From Limanda limanda (taxonomy: Eukaryota > Chordata > Actinopteri > Pleuronectiformes > Pleuronectidae), in contig NC_083655.1 in assembly GCF_963576545.1 (NCBI RefSeq), forward strand, positions 16,276,704-16,340,703: a DNA stretch of 64,000 nt, written 5' to 3'. Each line of letters opens with the position of its first letter. Positions within the stretch are counted from its first letter, which is position 1. The notes under the pieces were generated by a model. The model was not told where the DNA came from and did no database searches. It saw nothing but the letters and a program-made list of their open reading frames with translations. This document shows, piece after piece, positions 39,631 to 51,232 of the stretch. Both the position numbers and the translations under genes were made by a program.

Positions 39631-40239
39631 TCATTGTGGCTGTGAACAAAGACTAATCAGGCAGCGACAGGGACACAGCCCATGTGACCTGCTCTGTCTC
39701 AGGAGCAACAATGAAGCTTCTTCTGGAGCACAGACAAGTGAAGAATAGCTCATATAGGCTCATTAGATAATAATATACATATAGAGATATTAAATTAGGA
39801 AGTGAGTGATTGTGCATTCTTGTTTTGCACAGTGCAACGTTATTAGCAATCATGGCAACGGTTAAAAAAAAACTTTGAACGTGCATGGAATAAAAGTCCT
39901 GTTCATACCATGGTGAGTGAGCAGCTACGGCCACAATCAGCACTTTATTGTCTGAGCTTTCATCTTTAATTACGACATTGTGGGTCGCGGGTCTCTTTTG
40001 TATCTGGAGGAAATAGTTCGGCATCATGGCTGCCTTTAAAACGTCTTGAGTTGTTCTGTTCTGAAGTGATCGCTGATGAGGCCGCGTTGGAGTCGAGACA
40101 AAGTAGTTTCCCTACACTGGGGCAGAGCAGGACCTGCATTGGCTTCAGGGTGGATTCTTTCGTCTTCCTCACTAGTTTTCCATCTATGCTTTGCTTTCAA
40201 TCACAGGGAAATGTAATGGTACGAGATAAAACAGTAGCA
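39631..40239. other. Gene-free unique DNA
   Basis: No gene or repeat family recognised between the TTC tract and the composite foldback element. Open frames at 39653-40027 and 40051-40338 lack support. Confidence 0.45.
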
Positions 40240-40262
40240 GGCAATACTGTAGCTATGTTATT

Positions 40263-40289
<27 letters not shown>
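40263..40289. repeat. (TG)n tract in left arm of foldback element
   Basis: About 27 bases of TG, flanked on both sides by sequence that pairs with the right arm, so it is the mirror of the CA tract at 41340-41414 and not an independent microsatellite. Confidence 0.9.
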
Positions 40290-40293
<4 letters not shown>

Positions 40294-40562
40294 AGTTGTG
40301 TAACTGTATCCCAATCCGTGTGCATATCAGATTTGTAAATGTGTAAAAAGAAATCTGCAAATGCGTACAGGAATCTTCAAATGTGTATTTAGAGTCTTTG
40401 TGTCCATAATCAGATTTGTAAAGATAGAAATAGAATAGAAATTCTTTAAGGAGATTTGCAGGTGAACTGAGATTTGTAACTGAGTAAATACGGGCTTATC
40501 TCAATGCTCACATGGATCTGTGAATGTGTGGATACATCTTTGAATGAGTACAGAGATATAAG

Positions 40563-40932
40563 CAAAGGTGAAGTACAAATACTAAGGTAACATTTTTCGG
40601 TATCTGTACATTTATTCTTCCGACAATTTTTACTTGTACTTGCTGCATTTTTAGAAAAAATATTGTACTTTCTGCCCCTTACATTTTCAAAACAGGGTTC
40701 TAATTTTGGATTGAAAGTATTTAAGTGAAGCATTTATTTATCTTACATCAGACTTGCACAGATGCATTCAGTAGAAATTACCTTTAGATGGAAACTTTCC
40801 AATTTTATACTACAGTACATTTCAGAGCCTGTAAAGAAGTTGAATCAGTACTTATTATTTCACTGGAGTTGTTATTTAAACGAATATCTGATCTTCTACT
40901 CAAGTAAATAATGTGTCTTTTGCCACCATCTG
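40563..40932. mobile_element. hAT-type MITE nested in foldback element, 370 bp
   Basis: Flanked by GATATAAG (40555-40562) and GATATTAG (40933-40940), matching at 7 of 8 positions as expected for hAT 8-bp target duplications. The left end starts CAAAGGTGAAGTACAAATAC and the right end on the minus strand CAGATGGTGGCAAAAGACAC. The internal TACTTGTACTTGC and CTACTCAAGTAAA blocks belong to a GTGGTG-plus-AAGTACTC-rich repeat I recognise as abundant in fish. It is non-coding and inserted after the foldback element, since the latter's sub-repeats stop at its left edge. Confidence 0.8.
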
Positions 40933-41337
40933 GATATTAGTGGTGGAAAATGCAAAGTTTGCTCCAAGACCTGGAAATACAGAAAAGTCATCAGTTACAT
41001 TTCAGGCAGACCTTGCAGTTGGCTGTCAGTTTATTATTATTTTATCATTCATCATTATTTTCACCACACTCCTGCAGATCTACAATTGGATGTGGGGATC
41101 TGTCCCTGATGAAGACCATTGTGCTGTAACAAATACATTTTCTCCCACCATAAGTGCATATTTACAGAATTTTTTAAAACCTTTTATCAATGTGATTACG
41201 CACAAACAGATTTTAAATACACATTTTCAGATTCCTTAACGCATTCGCAAATGTGAGGTCACACTTGCAGATTTCTCTCATTCATTTAAAAATCTATTTG
41301 TGCACACACAGATTAAGATACAGTTGGACAACTCTTG

Positions 41338-41339
<2 letters not shown>

Positions 41340-41414
<75 letters not shown>
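41340..41414. repeat. (CA)n tract in right arm of foldback element
   Basis: About 75 bases of CA, much longer than the partner TG tract at 40263-40289. The same origin with later unequal expansion is the simplest reading. Confidence 0.93.
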
Positions 41415-41416
<2 letters not shown>

Positions 41417-41434
41417 TAATATAGCTACAATAAT

Positions 41435-43924
41435 GGCCCCATAAAGCTTCACAGTCAGAACAGTGGTTCAATATTAAGTCCTCAGGAGACAGGATCACAC
41501 CATTCTGTAAATTTTTACATTTCACAACTTGACTTTTAGAATGACTTGCCACAATTTTAATTAAATGAGATTAATTAAATCACACAGGGCTTCCATTTTG
41601 TGTCTCCCATGGGTTCAGTTGAGAGTATTTGATGTTGTGATGTGTTCCTTTTAAACCATCGCTTGTTTTTTTGTGTTTTTTTTCTGTGTTGTCGTTCTAT
41701 TTATATTCGGCAGGTCTGGTTTCTGTGCCACCATGTGCGTTGCCTGTGGATATAAGCAAAGTAATATTCACAGATGCCACACAACCTCTTTTACTCATTC
41801 AATCTGTCACAGTCGTGTGTTTAACAGAAGAAAACCCAAATGGAGAGTGACAAAGTGGCCCCGAGGGATGGTGATATTTTTTGCCTTGACTCTTCTTTGA
41901 CACCTTGATAAGGCAATTATAGAGTAATTACCTTAACAAGTGGCATTAGAGGAAATTATCCAACATTTTTTCTGCTAAAATAACACCAAATCAGTGGTGA
42001 GTGAGTTTCGGAATCTTTAATCAGCATCTCATTAAATACTGCAACTGCCTGATTCAGGCAGCCTTCAACCACAAACGCAATTAGTGCAACAAAACAACAA
42101 CAAAATGTGACAACATCAGGCCAAACAAGGCAGATAGATCCCTCACACTCTCCAGAGATTACTCATGGTTATTCAAAGAATAAAGGCTAATTGTTTTTCG
42201 AGAGTGTATGTGCACGATTCCCGAGACCCCCGAGATGCTCTCCGTGGCCCGGGTGCGACAAAAGGCTCAAAGTCAATGGGGGAGCCACACTGTGGGCGAG
42301 TGGAGGGGAATCTCTCCTCTTTCAGCAAGCGGAAGAGATAAGCGCAAACGTTTTCTTCCTCTCTTCTCCCGAGTTAGCCGGTGCAGCAAGGTCAGGTGAA
42401 TGTGATCAGCCACTGTGTCTAAGCGCATTATCAGGTGAAATCTGCGGAGTGACACAAGTGAACCGGGGCCACTCAGCTGTCTGGAAAAATCATTACACGG
42501 AGACGGACATTTTTGGATAACTTTGGAGGCGATCGGCCGCTTGGGATGCCGCTTGGATCGCTCCGTGACCAAAACGCCCTTGAATGAAACACTTCCTTGT
42601 CACACTGGTCAGGAGCCTAATCGAGAGTGGACTATTCTTAGGAGAGCGGGCCGAGAAGAGCCTGTGACTTTCAGGGAAACACACTGTACTGTTTACCCAA
42701 CAGCTGCTACACACAGTCGAACATAACCTGGTGTCCCGAGGCCTTTCATAGCTTCTTTTTACCACTAGTGGAAGGTTTTAATGACTAGTTTGGCCAAATT
42801 CTTTACTTAAAGCAACAATGGATCAAATGACAATGTGTAATGGCACAGTTACAACCCAAATCTTAGAACTTTTGAATTGATTGTAACATGCCTTTTAAAC
42901 AGTTTTCTTCACATATGTTCACATATAAAATGATCAAGACTGATATTATTGCTGTGTTGTAAAGTACTAATCTGCAATGTTCCTTATCTTTTAATTTAGG
43001 AGTTTCATGTAGTTTTTTTAATATAAATGTACATCCTACTCACAATATAACAGCATTGCCTCCTATTTGTTAAAACCTTTTTTATGTATAGTTGTGTCCT
43101 AATGAGGATACAAATAGACGATAAAAAACGCAAGTAGCTTTGATCACCCGATGTTGGGCTGAACTTTTTTGTTTTATTTGTGTGATAACCCAAGAGAAAA
43201 TGTATGTGATTTAAAGTTTGTGACGTAAAACTTTCCTAAATCAGATATTTCTAAATCCTACATAACAAGGATTTAAACCTGCATCGTGCCCTACAGAGTT
43301 GTGGGGCATGTAGGGGCAGATATCATATCAACTTAAAGAGCTGTCTTATTATAATCAGTCTTTTTTTATTTTAAACATGCTGTCACTTACCAGCCTGCCT
43401 CACTACACACAACCTCAGTCTTTAGCTGGAAAAGTCGACATCCAGCAGTAGTAAGGAAGTGAGCGTTCATTTGTTTTGCGAGTGTAGCTTTGACGAGAGG
43501 GCTGATGGGAGGGGGTGGGGTGTATCGGTTGCATTTCAAGTGAAGCTTGCTCTTGTTGGCTTTAATGCAGACGGTATAACAACAGGCTAAAAACCCAGAA
43601 CAATGAGCTGAAAGATGATAAAATGCTCTGTGAAGCTGAAGGAAACTTCAGATTTGGATGTTAATTCTTTGTGTTTCTGTTCGTATGAGCAGCGACTTTT
43701 ACTGATTGTGTTTAAACAACTAAACTCGATGTCCCTCATTATTTAAAGATTCATTTTGCTTAATTTTCATTATGAATATGTGCTAATGCCAATAGTTGTT
43801 TATTTCAAGTGTTATAATTCTATTAATGTGCACTCCCTGAAGGCTGAGTCATGATGATGTTTGAGCAAAAGACTTTAAAAGTCACCAGAGTCGGCTCCTT
43901 TAGTTTATTTCCTTCATATTTTAA
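41435..43924. other. Unique DNA; candidate conserved block 42180-42720
   Basis: No gene. 42180-42720 has balanced composition, CpGs and overlapping open frames on both strands without domains. 42780-43480 is AT-rich. A weak hairpin of 8-9 bp lies near 43287-43317. Another 8-bp palindrome, CTGCCTGA with TCAGGCAG, is at about 42046-42062. Confidence 0.3.
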
Positions 43925-45170
43925 CATCACACAAACTTTTACTTGGAATTCATAATTAGTCTCATAACACGGCTCATTAATTATAAGCTATAATTAGTGA
44001 GAGATCAGCCTAATGATAAGACACAATTATTTCTCCAGATGCATTGTTCCTAATCAGGCCTTAATATTCAAACACAGGCCCAGTGAGTGTAAGACTCACA
44101 CTGTCTGTCACCGCCAAGTAACTTCCTGCGTTTAACTGCATTCCCCCCCCGTCTGCCTATGTGCACGCCGCGCGTCCGGCCCGGTGCGGGCGGGCGTGCA
44201 CGTTAAGTGTGATGAGGTATAGTTATTACCATACATAAACTGGACGATTGAAGTAAAATAGCATTTAATGACTTATTTGAAGTATTTGAATTGCAAAGCG
44301 AATGAAACGGCCCTTTGAAGGAGGAAATGCCATATTCCAATCAAACATTTCACTGTTGCGAAGGTTAATGAATGCCATTAGCCCGGCGCCAATAAATTCA
44401 GACTTCTACTTTCACGAGATGCATAAATTAGATAAAGACCCAGAATCCACTGCTTCTTTCGGCGGGGAGGGGTGGGTAGAGGGAACGTATGACAGCAACA
44501 CAATTACATGCCTGTGGAAGGACTGGCGGCTGAACGGAGGCAATTTGACAAGCCTGAACAACTGGAAGGTTGGATTTCTGTCAATTCAGCATACAAACTC
44601 GCACATCAATGAGCTGTTTTTCTTTATTTGGGCACTAAAAATATTTCTCAAGTAAAATGTGGTTGATTAACGTACATTTACTAAACGTATCCTAATTATC
44701 GCTCATCTACATGCACATTAGTGAGATTCATTCTCGACCTGATTAATGCCACACCAAAACGTTGCTCATTCCAATTGGTTTGTTGCATGACAGACTATGC
44801 GACAATATTTATTTTTTGGAGATATTATAATAATTATTAGCCAATTTAACCTTCCTTTGAGATGCTAATTAGTCGTTCATTTGGTTGTATCCTCTTGGCT
44901 AATGGCTCATCACTTCTAAAAGTGTCCTGCTTGGCACTAATAAGGTCTGACGTAGGCATTTTCTCTACTTCATTACTCCTTTCAAATGATCATTGGCCTC
45001 CTTAATTATATGATCGTTGAATTATAGCCCCACTGTAGACCGCAACCTTGAAAAGAAGTTGAGATCTGACAAATGATGCCCCAGACTCCGAAAGCTAATG
45101 GCCGAGGTGTAATGACTCGTTGTTTTGGTAGGTGTCACTGCGCGGTGGTCACATTGAGGAAGTTCGGCAC
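43925..45170. promoter_or_regulatory. Candidate enhancer cluster, TAATTA-rich
   Basis: A long non-repetitive stretch dense in homeodomain-type cores: ATAATTAG, ATTAATTATA and TATAATTAG around 43950-44000, AATTATTAG near 44834, and further TTAATTA and GCTAATTAG motifs up to 45010. It also contains a GC-rich hairpin (44161-44201). No open frame is credible: the one at 44302-44655 has no domain and no splice sites. It has the composition of conserved developmental enhancers, but conservation was not tested. Confidence 0.4.
44161..44201. repeat. GC-rich hairpin, 9-bp perfect stem
   Basis: GTGCACGCC (44161-44169) pairs exactly with GGCGTGCAC (44193-44201), and the 23-base loop is almost all G and C with several CpGs. 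This is an abrupt GC island inside AT-rich, motif-dense DNA. It may be a protein-binding palindrome. Confidence 0.85.
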
Positions 45171-45792
45171 AAAATCACATTCCGGCCACGTGTAAGACTC
45201 ATGACAATGTTGGACCTGAGATTTCTGACTCTTGATGTCAGAAACAGGAGTCACAGGATCGGTACTCCTTGCTGTTTACTTCAAGTCATGAAGGAGAAGC
45301 AGGACAGATGAAGGAAGGGACCGGGTTAATGTCGACTTCATGCACAGTGAGGTGGGATATTAAAAAATCTCTGCTCTCACTTCTGCAGCTTCTCCGGGTT
45401 GAACAGGATGATTCAGAACTCACTTCCACACAAACTGAAGAGATGGAATCAGTGATAAAAAAGCTAATTTATCTCCAAACTGCTTTAAACTGTTGTTGCC
45501 AGATACTTAGTTTTGGTAAAAGCTGACTCTCTCACTATTTTCAGTTTATTTACGCACCTACATAATTAGAAAAAGGACATTTTACCCATAGGCAATCTTT
45601 AAAGATCAGATTTTCTATTCTTATAACCACATCACAGAAAACACACTCTGGCTGGGATGGCTCCTTCCCACCTCATCCACATGGTGGTTCTCTTGTCAGT
45701 GTCTTGGCCTGTGTGAGACTTTTTCAGTCAGTAAATGTGTGTTTTTTTTCATTTATTTCAAGGCTGCATCAAGGGCAGCACACTCTTACTAT
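45171..45792. other. Gene-free unique DNA
   Basis: No gene or repeat recognised. The frame at 45269-45526 has no domain or splice sites. Confidence 0.45.
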
Positions 45793-45839
45793 GGGGGAAC
45801 TGTCATGTTGTCCATCTTTATATACTGCACAGTCTATGG
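45793..45839 (-). mobile_element. MITE end fragment, CATAGACTG family
   Basis: On the minus strand it reads CCATAGACTGTGCAGTATAT then AAAGATGGACAAC, which is the terminal repeat of the family seen at 5902-6106 and 51.8-51.95 kb. Only the end is preserved; the remainder is not recognisable. Confidence 0.6.
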
Positions 45840-47117
45840 GTTTCACAGGTGACTCCCTGAGCCCCTCAGACTGGCAACCAAGGCAATGAAAAAAAAAGCT
45901 TGGACAACAGCCGAAATAGAGGGACTGTGATGCCATAATGCTCCATAGGTTTGCATTGAAAATAATCGCTGGTTGTTGTATTCATGTTCAAAACCTAGTA
46001 GCCGTAACATCAGCATGCTCACAATAACAATGACGACAGTGTTTACATGCTGATGTTAGCAGCTTTAAGATACACAGACCCCGACCAACAGCGAGGGTTT
46101 CAGGAGAGTTTTGTGTTCCTAGTTAACCCGACTCCCTGCAGCTCCATCACCGAGGCACTAACCATCACTCTTGATGTACACCACCACATCACTCCGGCAA
46201 GAAATATCCCCCGAGATGGGTCTTTTTTTTTTTCCAGTGCTAACATGTGAAATATTGCTTTGCTGGGTGTTCAGTCAGGCGAGTAAAAATCATTGCCTGT
46301 GTCTAGGTAAAGTTGACAGATGGCCGTCCACACTGTGAGAAAAACAGAGGCTTGGATGGAGAGTGAACAACCAGGTCGGCCCATGTTTTATCCCCCTTCA
46401 CTTTGTAAAACGACCTCCAAGGTTAACCCTGGCTGGGTCTCCTCAGTTTTATCTGAGAGGGGAAACACAAAGCAAGCAGCATGGATAGACACTCTTTTAG
46501 GCTTTTTTTTTTTTCTTTTTTTTTTTTTAAGAATTTCTTTCCTGTGGATGAAAAATGATTTTGAACTTTTCAAGCATCCTTTGATTTGAAATGCTCATGA
46601 ATACCTGGCAGGATATCTCTGACATATTCTCACACTTAATCAACACGCTTAGAAATTAACAACTTCAGACTGAAGTACGATTTGCATGTGTTTGCTTGTG
46701 CAGAATAATCAAATCATGCGGTATTAGGCTGCGCGTCAAGCACAGGAGACAGTGGTTTTGTTCAGCCAGAGGTAATTGAGCCCCTCAGCCGTCTTTTTTA
46801 GAGCAGTGGCTGACATAACCACTGGTTGTCGGCAATCTGACGAGTATCAGATGAATAATTTTAATGTTAATTATATAGAAGGTGAAATAGAAGGAGAATC
46901 CTTTCATGATGGGCAATGAAAGAAGTTGAAGATGTTGTTAAATGCGTTGCCCTGAGATATTTTTAAAAGAGCGAGGGCAGATGAGATCGGGAACGGCTGT
47001 GTTATACTTGTACATATTTGCAGACATGTGTTGTTAAACTGAACTTATTTCACATTTAGTTAAGTTTGAACTTTGTTTAGTTTCCAAGGAAACTTCCTCT
47101 GTGGAATTTTCATCTTC
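45840..47117. other. Unique DNA with a hairpin repeat and poly-T
   Basis: No gene. It contains a 13-bp inverted repeat (46005-46058) and a T-rich stretch (46503-46530) that could be the remains of a retroposon tail. Nothing further recognised. Confidence 0.4.
46005..46058. repeat. 13-bp inverted repeat; half recurs at 47250-47273
   Basis: TAACATCAGCATG (46005-46017) is the exact reverse complement of CATGCTGATGTTA (46046-46058), with a 28-nt loop. The right part, ACAGTGTTTACATGCTGATG, recurs at 47251-47270 with one difference. CATGCTGATGTTAGC is a string I associate with a dispersed fish repeat, so these are probably two relics of it. Confidence 0.7.
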
Positions 47118-47212
47118 TCCTGGGTGCTGGGGGGGCTTCACTTTCCTCCCACAGACATGCAGGTTAAGCAAACTGGCAACACTACATTTCCCGTGTGAAT
47201 GTGCGATTGATC
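47118..47212 (+). mobile_element. SINE/LINE-like dispersed repeat fragment
   Basis: Contains CTTCACTTTCCTCCCACAGA, then CATGCAGGTTA and CCGTGTGAATGTG, in the order found in the same common fish repeat whose start is seen, on the other strand, at 14878-14983. It is partial and diverged. Confidence 0.6.
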
Positions 47213-49139
47213 AGATGCTCCTGACTGACCGTCTGACTGTTGAAGCATCGACAGTGTTGACATGCTGATGTTAGTTAACTCTTGTGTGACATTTTAAGGC
47301 TCTTGCATATTTGTATCATGAGTCGATCGATTCCACTTTTTTTCTCTCTGAGCCTTAATGAAAGAGTAAAATACCCAGAAAGTAAAACCAGTTAAATCAA
47401 CTTGTCACGTTGTATTAAAAGAAAAAATAGAGGCCAGACTGGTCGATCTGTAGGAACAGCACTTTTGCATGTTTGTTGTTTCATTAAGACTGACATATCA
47501 GAGAGAAATGTGAGCGTGTATTCTTTCTGTTTTGTTTTGGCACACAGAAGGGCAGATATGTGTTTCTCTCTTTAGCTTTGTGGTCACGAGGGGCCGATGG
47601 CTACATATAGTGTGCACAGTCAGGTCTTGGCTTTGTCTCTCCATTTCATACCACTTTATCTTTCAGTGCAAGTTGGATGTTAGCAACCTTTCTAAAGTCA
47701 TAGAGTGTATGCCAAGCTAGAAAAAAGGGAGCGTACCACAAACACCAGGATAAAACACAGACACCTCAGATTCCTGGACACCAATGCGCTACCTAAAATC
47801 ACACTGGGGCAGTAATATGCCAGTTTGCTTGGTTCAGTGTAAACAAGCAAAGCTGACAAAAGAGGAAAAAGAAAGGTCTTCTTAATGGAACAAGTATCCT
47901 GGAAGCCTTTGAATTGTTTTTATTGTACCATAGAACAAAATGTACCCAAGAGCTGCTTCTTAACAGACAATACTATAAAGGTCAAATTATATAAAATATT
48001 AAAGTGAACATGGGTCAAATTAGGATGAAGAGAAAGCTTTTTAAAGATCATACAGAGATGATAGATTGTCACTTATTTCTCACTGTTTCCTGATGGCGGC
48101 AACGAGGCTGAGATTCCAATATTGTTTTTTCATGGACACGATTTACACTTAATTTCCAGAATATAAGTTATTGATTTGCTCATCTACCTGCTGCGATCTC
48201 CCCAGAACGTCTGCGTAAGAGCTGATGGTCTCATTTTCAAACACTGTGACATGCTGAATTCTACAAATGAAATGGAAGATTGATTTGGGGGATACGATGC
48301 CACAAAGACACAAAGAAACACGATACTGCTCAGTGTTGAATTACTGCAGGATTTTATGTTACTATAGATTAAGCTTGATTTGCCATTTTTTTGGGCCTTA
48401 TCTTCATCTGTGATCAATAGGCATTCGAGGTTTACTTTTAGATAACTCTGAAAAGCACTGAAACGCCCCAGTCTGTAACTGGTGCACAGTGACATTTCCA
48501 TTCAACCATCACAAATCTAAGTCTCAATGCCAGTAGTGGTCAATGTAGCAGCGTGCATGTGTGATGTATTGATCCATAGAACCATGTGGACTGGATGGTT
48601 GGAAGTAAATATAGTTACATGTTTTGGACTCTGGGCACTTCCTCACAAGAACAAGGTATGTCTTAACGCTGACTTTGAGGAAAACCATAAAAAGGTCACA
48701 GAGAAAATGTGTCCTCAATAGTAAAATGTGTGCAGTGTTCAGATGAGGGGTAATGCAGCCTGCAGGAGTCAGGACGTTATGTGTGAACTGGCTGTGGAGA
48801 TCACGTTTTCCCTCACAGCCCGTTAACACCATTGTCAGCCCTCATCACTAAAAGCTTTCCAGTATTTCTTTTCAATCCTGAAATATTGGGATTGGTTTTA
48901 TTTTGAGTTTTGCTGAGAATCCTCCGAATAATCTCAGAATATATTCTCACATAAACTCACTTGAACATTCTCTGGAGTTTTTCTAGGGGGGATACAGAAT
49001 CTCGAGAGAATGTCTGTTGAAACTGCCTCCGAAATTTGCATTCTCACTTACAGCCCGAACAGATAATTTAAATTTAATAAAGAGATTATCTGAAATTCAT
49101 CAGGCATTTTTCTGAATTTCTTAATTTAGATGTCATTGT
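47213..49139. other. Gene-free unique DNA
   Basis: No gene. Includes the second CATGCTGATGTTA site at 47261-47273. 48850-49100 may be another old repeat, but I cannot place it. Open frames at 48184-48501 and 48524-48832 show no domain. Confidence 0.4.
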
Positions 49140-49221
49140 CTAGGATCTTAAGGCCTATGAGACAAACTGGGATTTGTGAACACGGGCTGTACAAATAGAA
49201 TTTGATTGATTGATTGATTGA
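49140..49221 (+). mobile_element. LINE (L2/CR1-like) 3' tail
   Basis: Reads GGCCTATGAGACAAACTGGG, then a GGGCTGTACAAATAGAATTT block, then TGAT repeated four to five times. The combination of a GGGCTATACAAATAAA-type end with a short tandem tail is typical of L2 and CR1 type LINE 3' ends in fish. The body of the element is not visible upstream. Confidence 0.6.
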
Positions 49222-51232
49222 CCTGTTGTATCTGTAGTCTGTAAAAGTGGTTTAAACTCTGAGCAGAGCAGCGTTAAAGTAGAAACGTTGTATCATGTTT
49301 CTTGTGTGAACCAAGTCGATTTCATATCTTGAAGTCAGATTACTTTCCTTCACCTTGGTCCAGCAGGATCGGTCGTCTATCACTGATGCCAAACTCTGGC
49401 GGCTGACAGAAAGATGACCAGCTCGAGCTTGGCAGTGATCGAGATGCTCCGTCGCTTTGATGCGTCGCCTTTGCATCATGGTGTCAGCAAAATGGACTGG
49501 GAGCGGCTGTAAAACGGCAGTGTCAAGCTGTAAGTCTGCATATAGACAGGGTCACTTCACCTGGTTACTGAGGGCAGCGAGAAGCTGCTCAGTCAACCCT
49601 GAAAGCATGTGTGCGGGATGATTCGATCTGCTGAGGCTGCACAGCGCTGGAAAACCCATCACATGGAGGAAGAATTCACTCGAGAGGCAGGACAGTCGAA
49701 ACTCCAGAGATTGAGGCGCTCAAAAAAACTCATTCAGGATTAAAAATAACACGGCGAGCTGCCGCAGCACTGGGGTATCATGTCATGCTGAGCGCTCACA
49801 TTCACCGTTTACCTCCTGTGTGTCTTTTATTCTCGCCGCCGCGCTTCAGTGTCCATCACTCTCAGCAGTGCGTCCGGGTGGTCATAACTCATGCCGAGCT
49901 TTGTCATAGAAGACTCCCCCCCCCTGTCCTGAGATCCACCCCGTGTTGTCCCCCTCAGCATTGATCAGCACTGCGGTACACTGACATGGACAGAGTCCCC
50001 TGGATCTGTCTGCCTGATGATACCCAGTGCCAAGAGAGGGCCGGACGTTAAACCAAACAGGCACAACGTGTTCCCGACATCAGCGGCTAATGTCAGGAGA
50101 AGGCATTTCGACAATGAGGAAACGAGGAGGTGACCGGGCGAGGCTGCGATGCATATTGCTTTGACCCTCCCACTAGGCCCGGCCATTGTTTTTCAATTAA
50201 TCGGAGCCACTTTGCGGGAAACGACACTGACAGATGGCAAGGTCTTTGCCGGGGTTCGCCGGGGTGCGAGGCGCATAGTGCTTAGTGGTGGGGAAAAGTG
50301 AATTTTGGGGCCAAATGATACACGCCCCCAAGCAGAGCCACCGAGGCAGATTTTTAAGTGCTGATCTATTCAAAGTGCAAGGAACCAGGAAATAAGGTGG
50401 AGGTGTCCCTATAGGTCTGCAGGATATTATAGTGCTATGTCAGGGGGAGAGCTGGGCATGATGAAGAGACATCATTTAAGTATCATCAGGGTTAGTCAAT
50501 TAGTCTTTAATATTTTATTACAGCATAAAGGGCTCTGTCAGAGATCCAACATTTCTTATGTTGACATTAAAATAATGACCGGAGTGTTTCTGACGTTAGA
50601 ACTTCTCTCATCAAATAAGACTGAACAGCTACTTGGATTTAGAAATATAAATTCAAAACATTAAAGGTAAATATTTTATTTGTGGCAACAAAAGTGAGCA
50701 AATCTTGGTAAATTAGAAATGTCTGCGATTCATTTGAATGATGATGTTCTGTTAATGTGAGTTTTTAATCTGTGGAACCATTTCCACACATAAACAAAGT
50801 AAGAGCTAAATATATGTTCGGGTGATTAGTTTCTCGATTCATGTGATTGGACAATGTTGAGAGTGAGGAAACCAAGAAACCAAAACTGCTTTCAGAGTAA
50901 AACAAATACATACAACAGGAAATCCAGTCCAACAACTTATGACAAAACAAATATTGTTTTTTGCTAAGTTATACCTAATTCTATCCCTATTCTTAGTTAA
51001 CCCATAACCCTAACCCCATCCAACAAAAAATTAGTTGATTGAATAAGTAATTTTAAACTCAAAAAGACTTTGCTGCTGGTTTTCTCTGGTTCTATATTTC
51101 AACTTAAATTGAGCTGAGTTCTGAATGTCAACCAAAGAACATTGTTCCTGGGGAAAGAAAAAGCAAGACAGTCACTATAAAATATCGTAGAGATTATTAT
51201 ATATTGTACATGTGTCTTTTACTTGGCGGAAT
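49222..51232. other. Unique DNA; candidate conserved block 49720-50350
   Basis: No gene. 49720-50350 is CpG-richer, repeat-poor (apart from a C run at 49917-49924) and a candidate conserved block, ending near GGCAAGGTCTTTGCCGGGGT. 50440-51170 is AT-rich with a short, non-telomeric TAACCCTAACCCC stretch near 51008. Confidence 0.3.

Larger units (their letters stand above)
40240..41434. mobile_element. Composite foldback element with microsatellites in both arms
   Basis: The left arm (about 40240-40416) and right arm (about 41185-41434) are inverted, diverged copies. Working inward, each arm carries CTGTAGCTATGTTATTTG (right: TTGTAGCTATATTATTTG), then a TG tract, then GAGTTGTGTAACTGTATC (right: GAGTTGTCCAACTGTATC), then GAAATCTGCAAATGCG (right: GAAATCTGCAAGTGTG) and a shared AATGTGTATTTA block. 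The right arm has about 19 extra bases. About 26-bp degenerate sub-repeats continue inward at the left to 40560. The centre holds a separate hAT-type element (40563-40932). Arms look roughly three-quarters identical by eye. No target duplication is clear and no coding capacity is visible. Confidence 0.75.

Noticed and set aside
39455..39748. Poly-glutamate, poly-serine, poly-phenylalanine and poly-leucine frames
   Set aside because: They are translations of the TTC repeat in different frames.
40913..41239. 108-codon plus-strand frame
   Set aside because: It begins inside the hAT MITE end and runs through the foldback arm, so it is a chance frame across repeats.
44302..44655. 117-codon plus-strand frame in a candidate enhancer block
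   Set aside because: No domain, no splice sites and a composition explained by AT-rich non-coding DNA.
51005..51020. Telomere-like TAACCCTAACCCC
   Set aside because: Fewer than three units, too short for an interstitial telomeric repeat.
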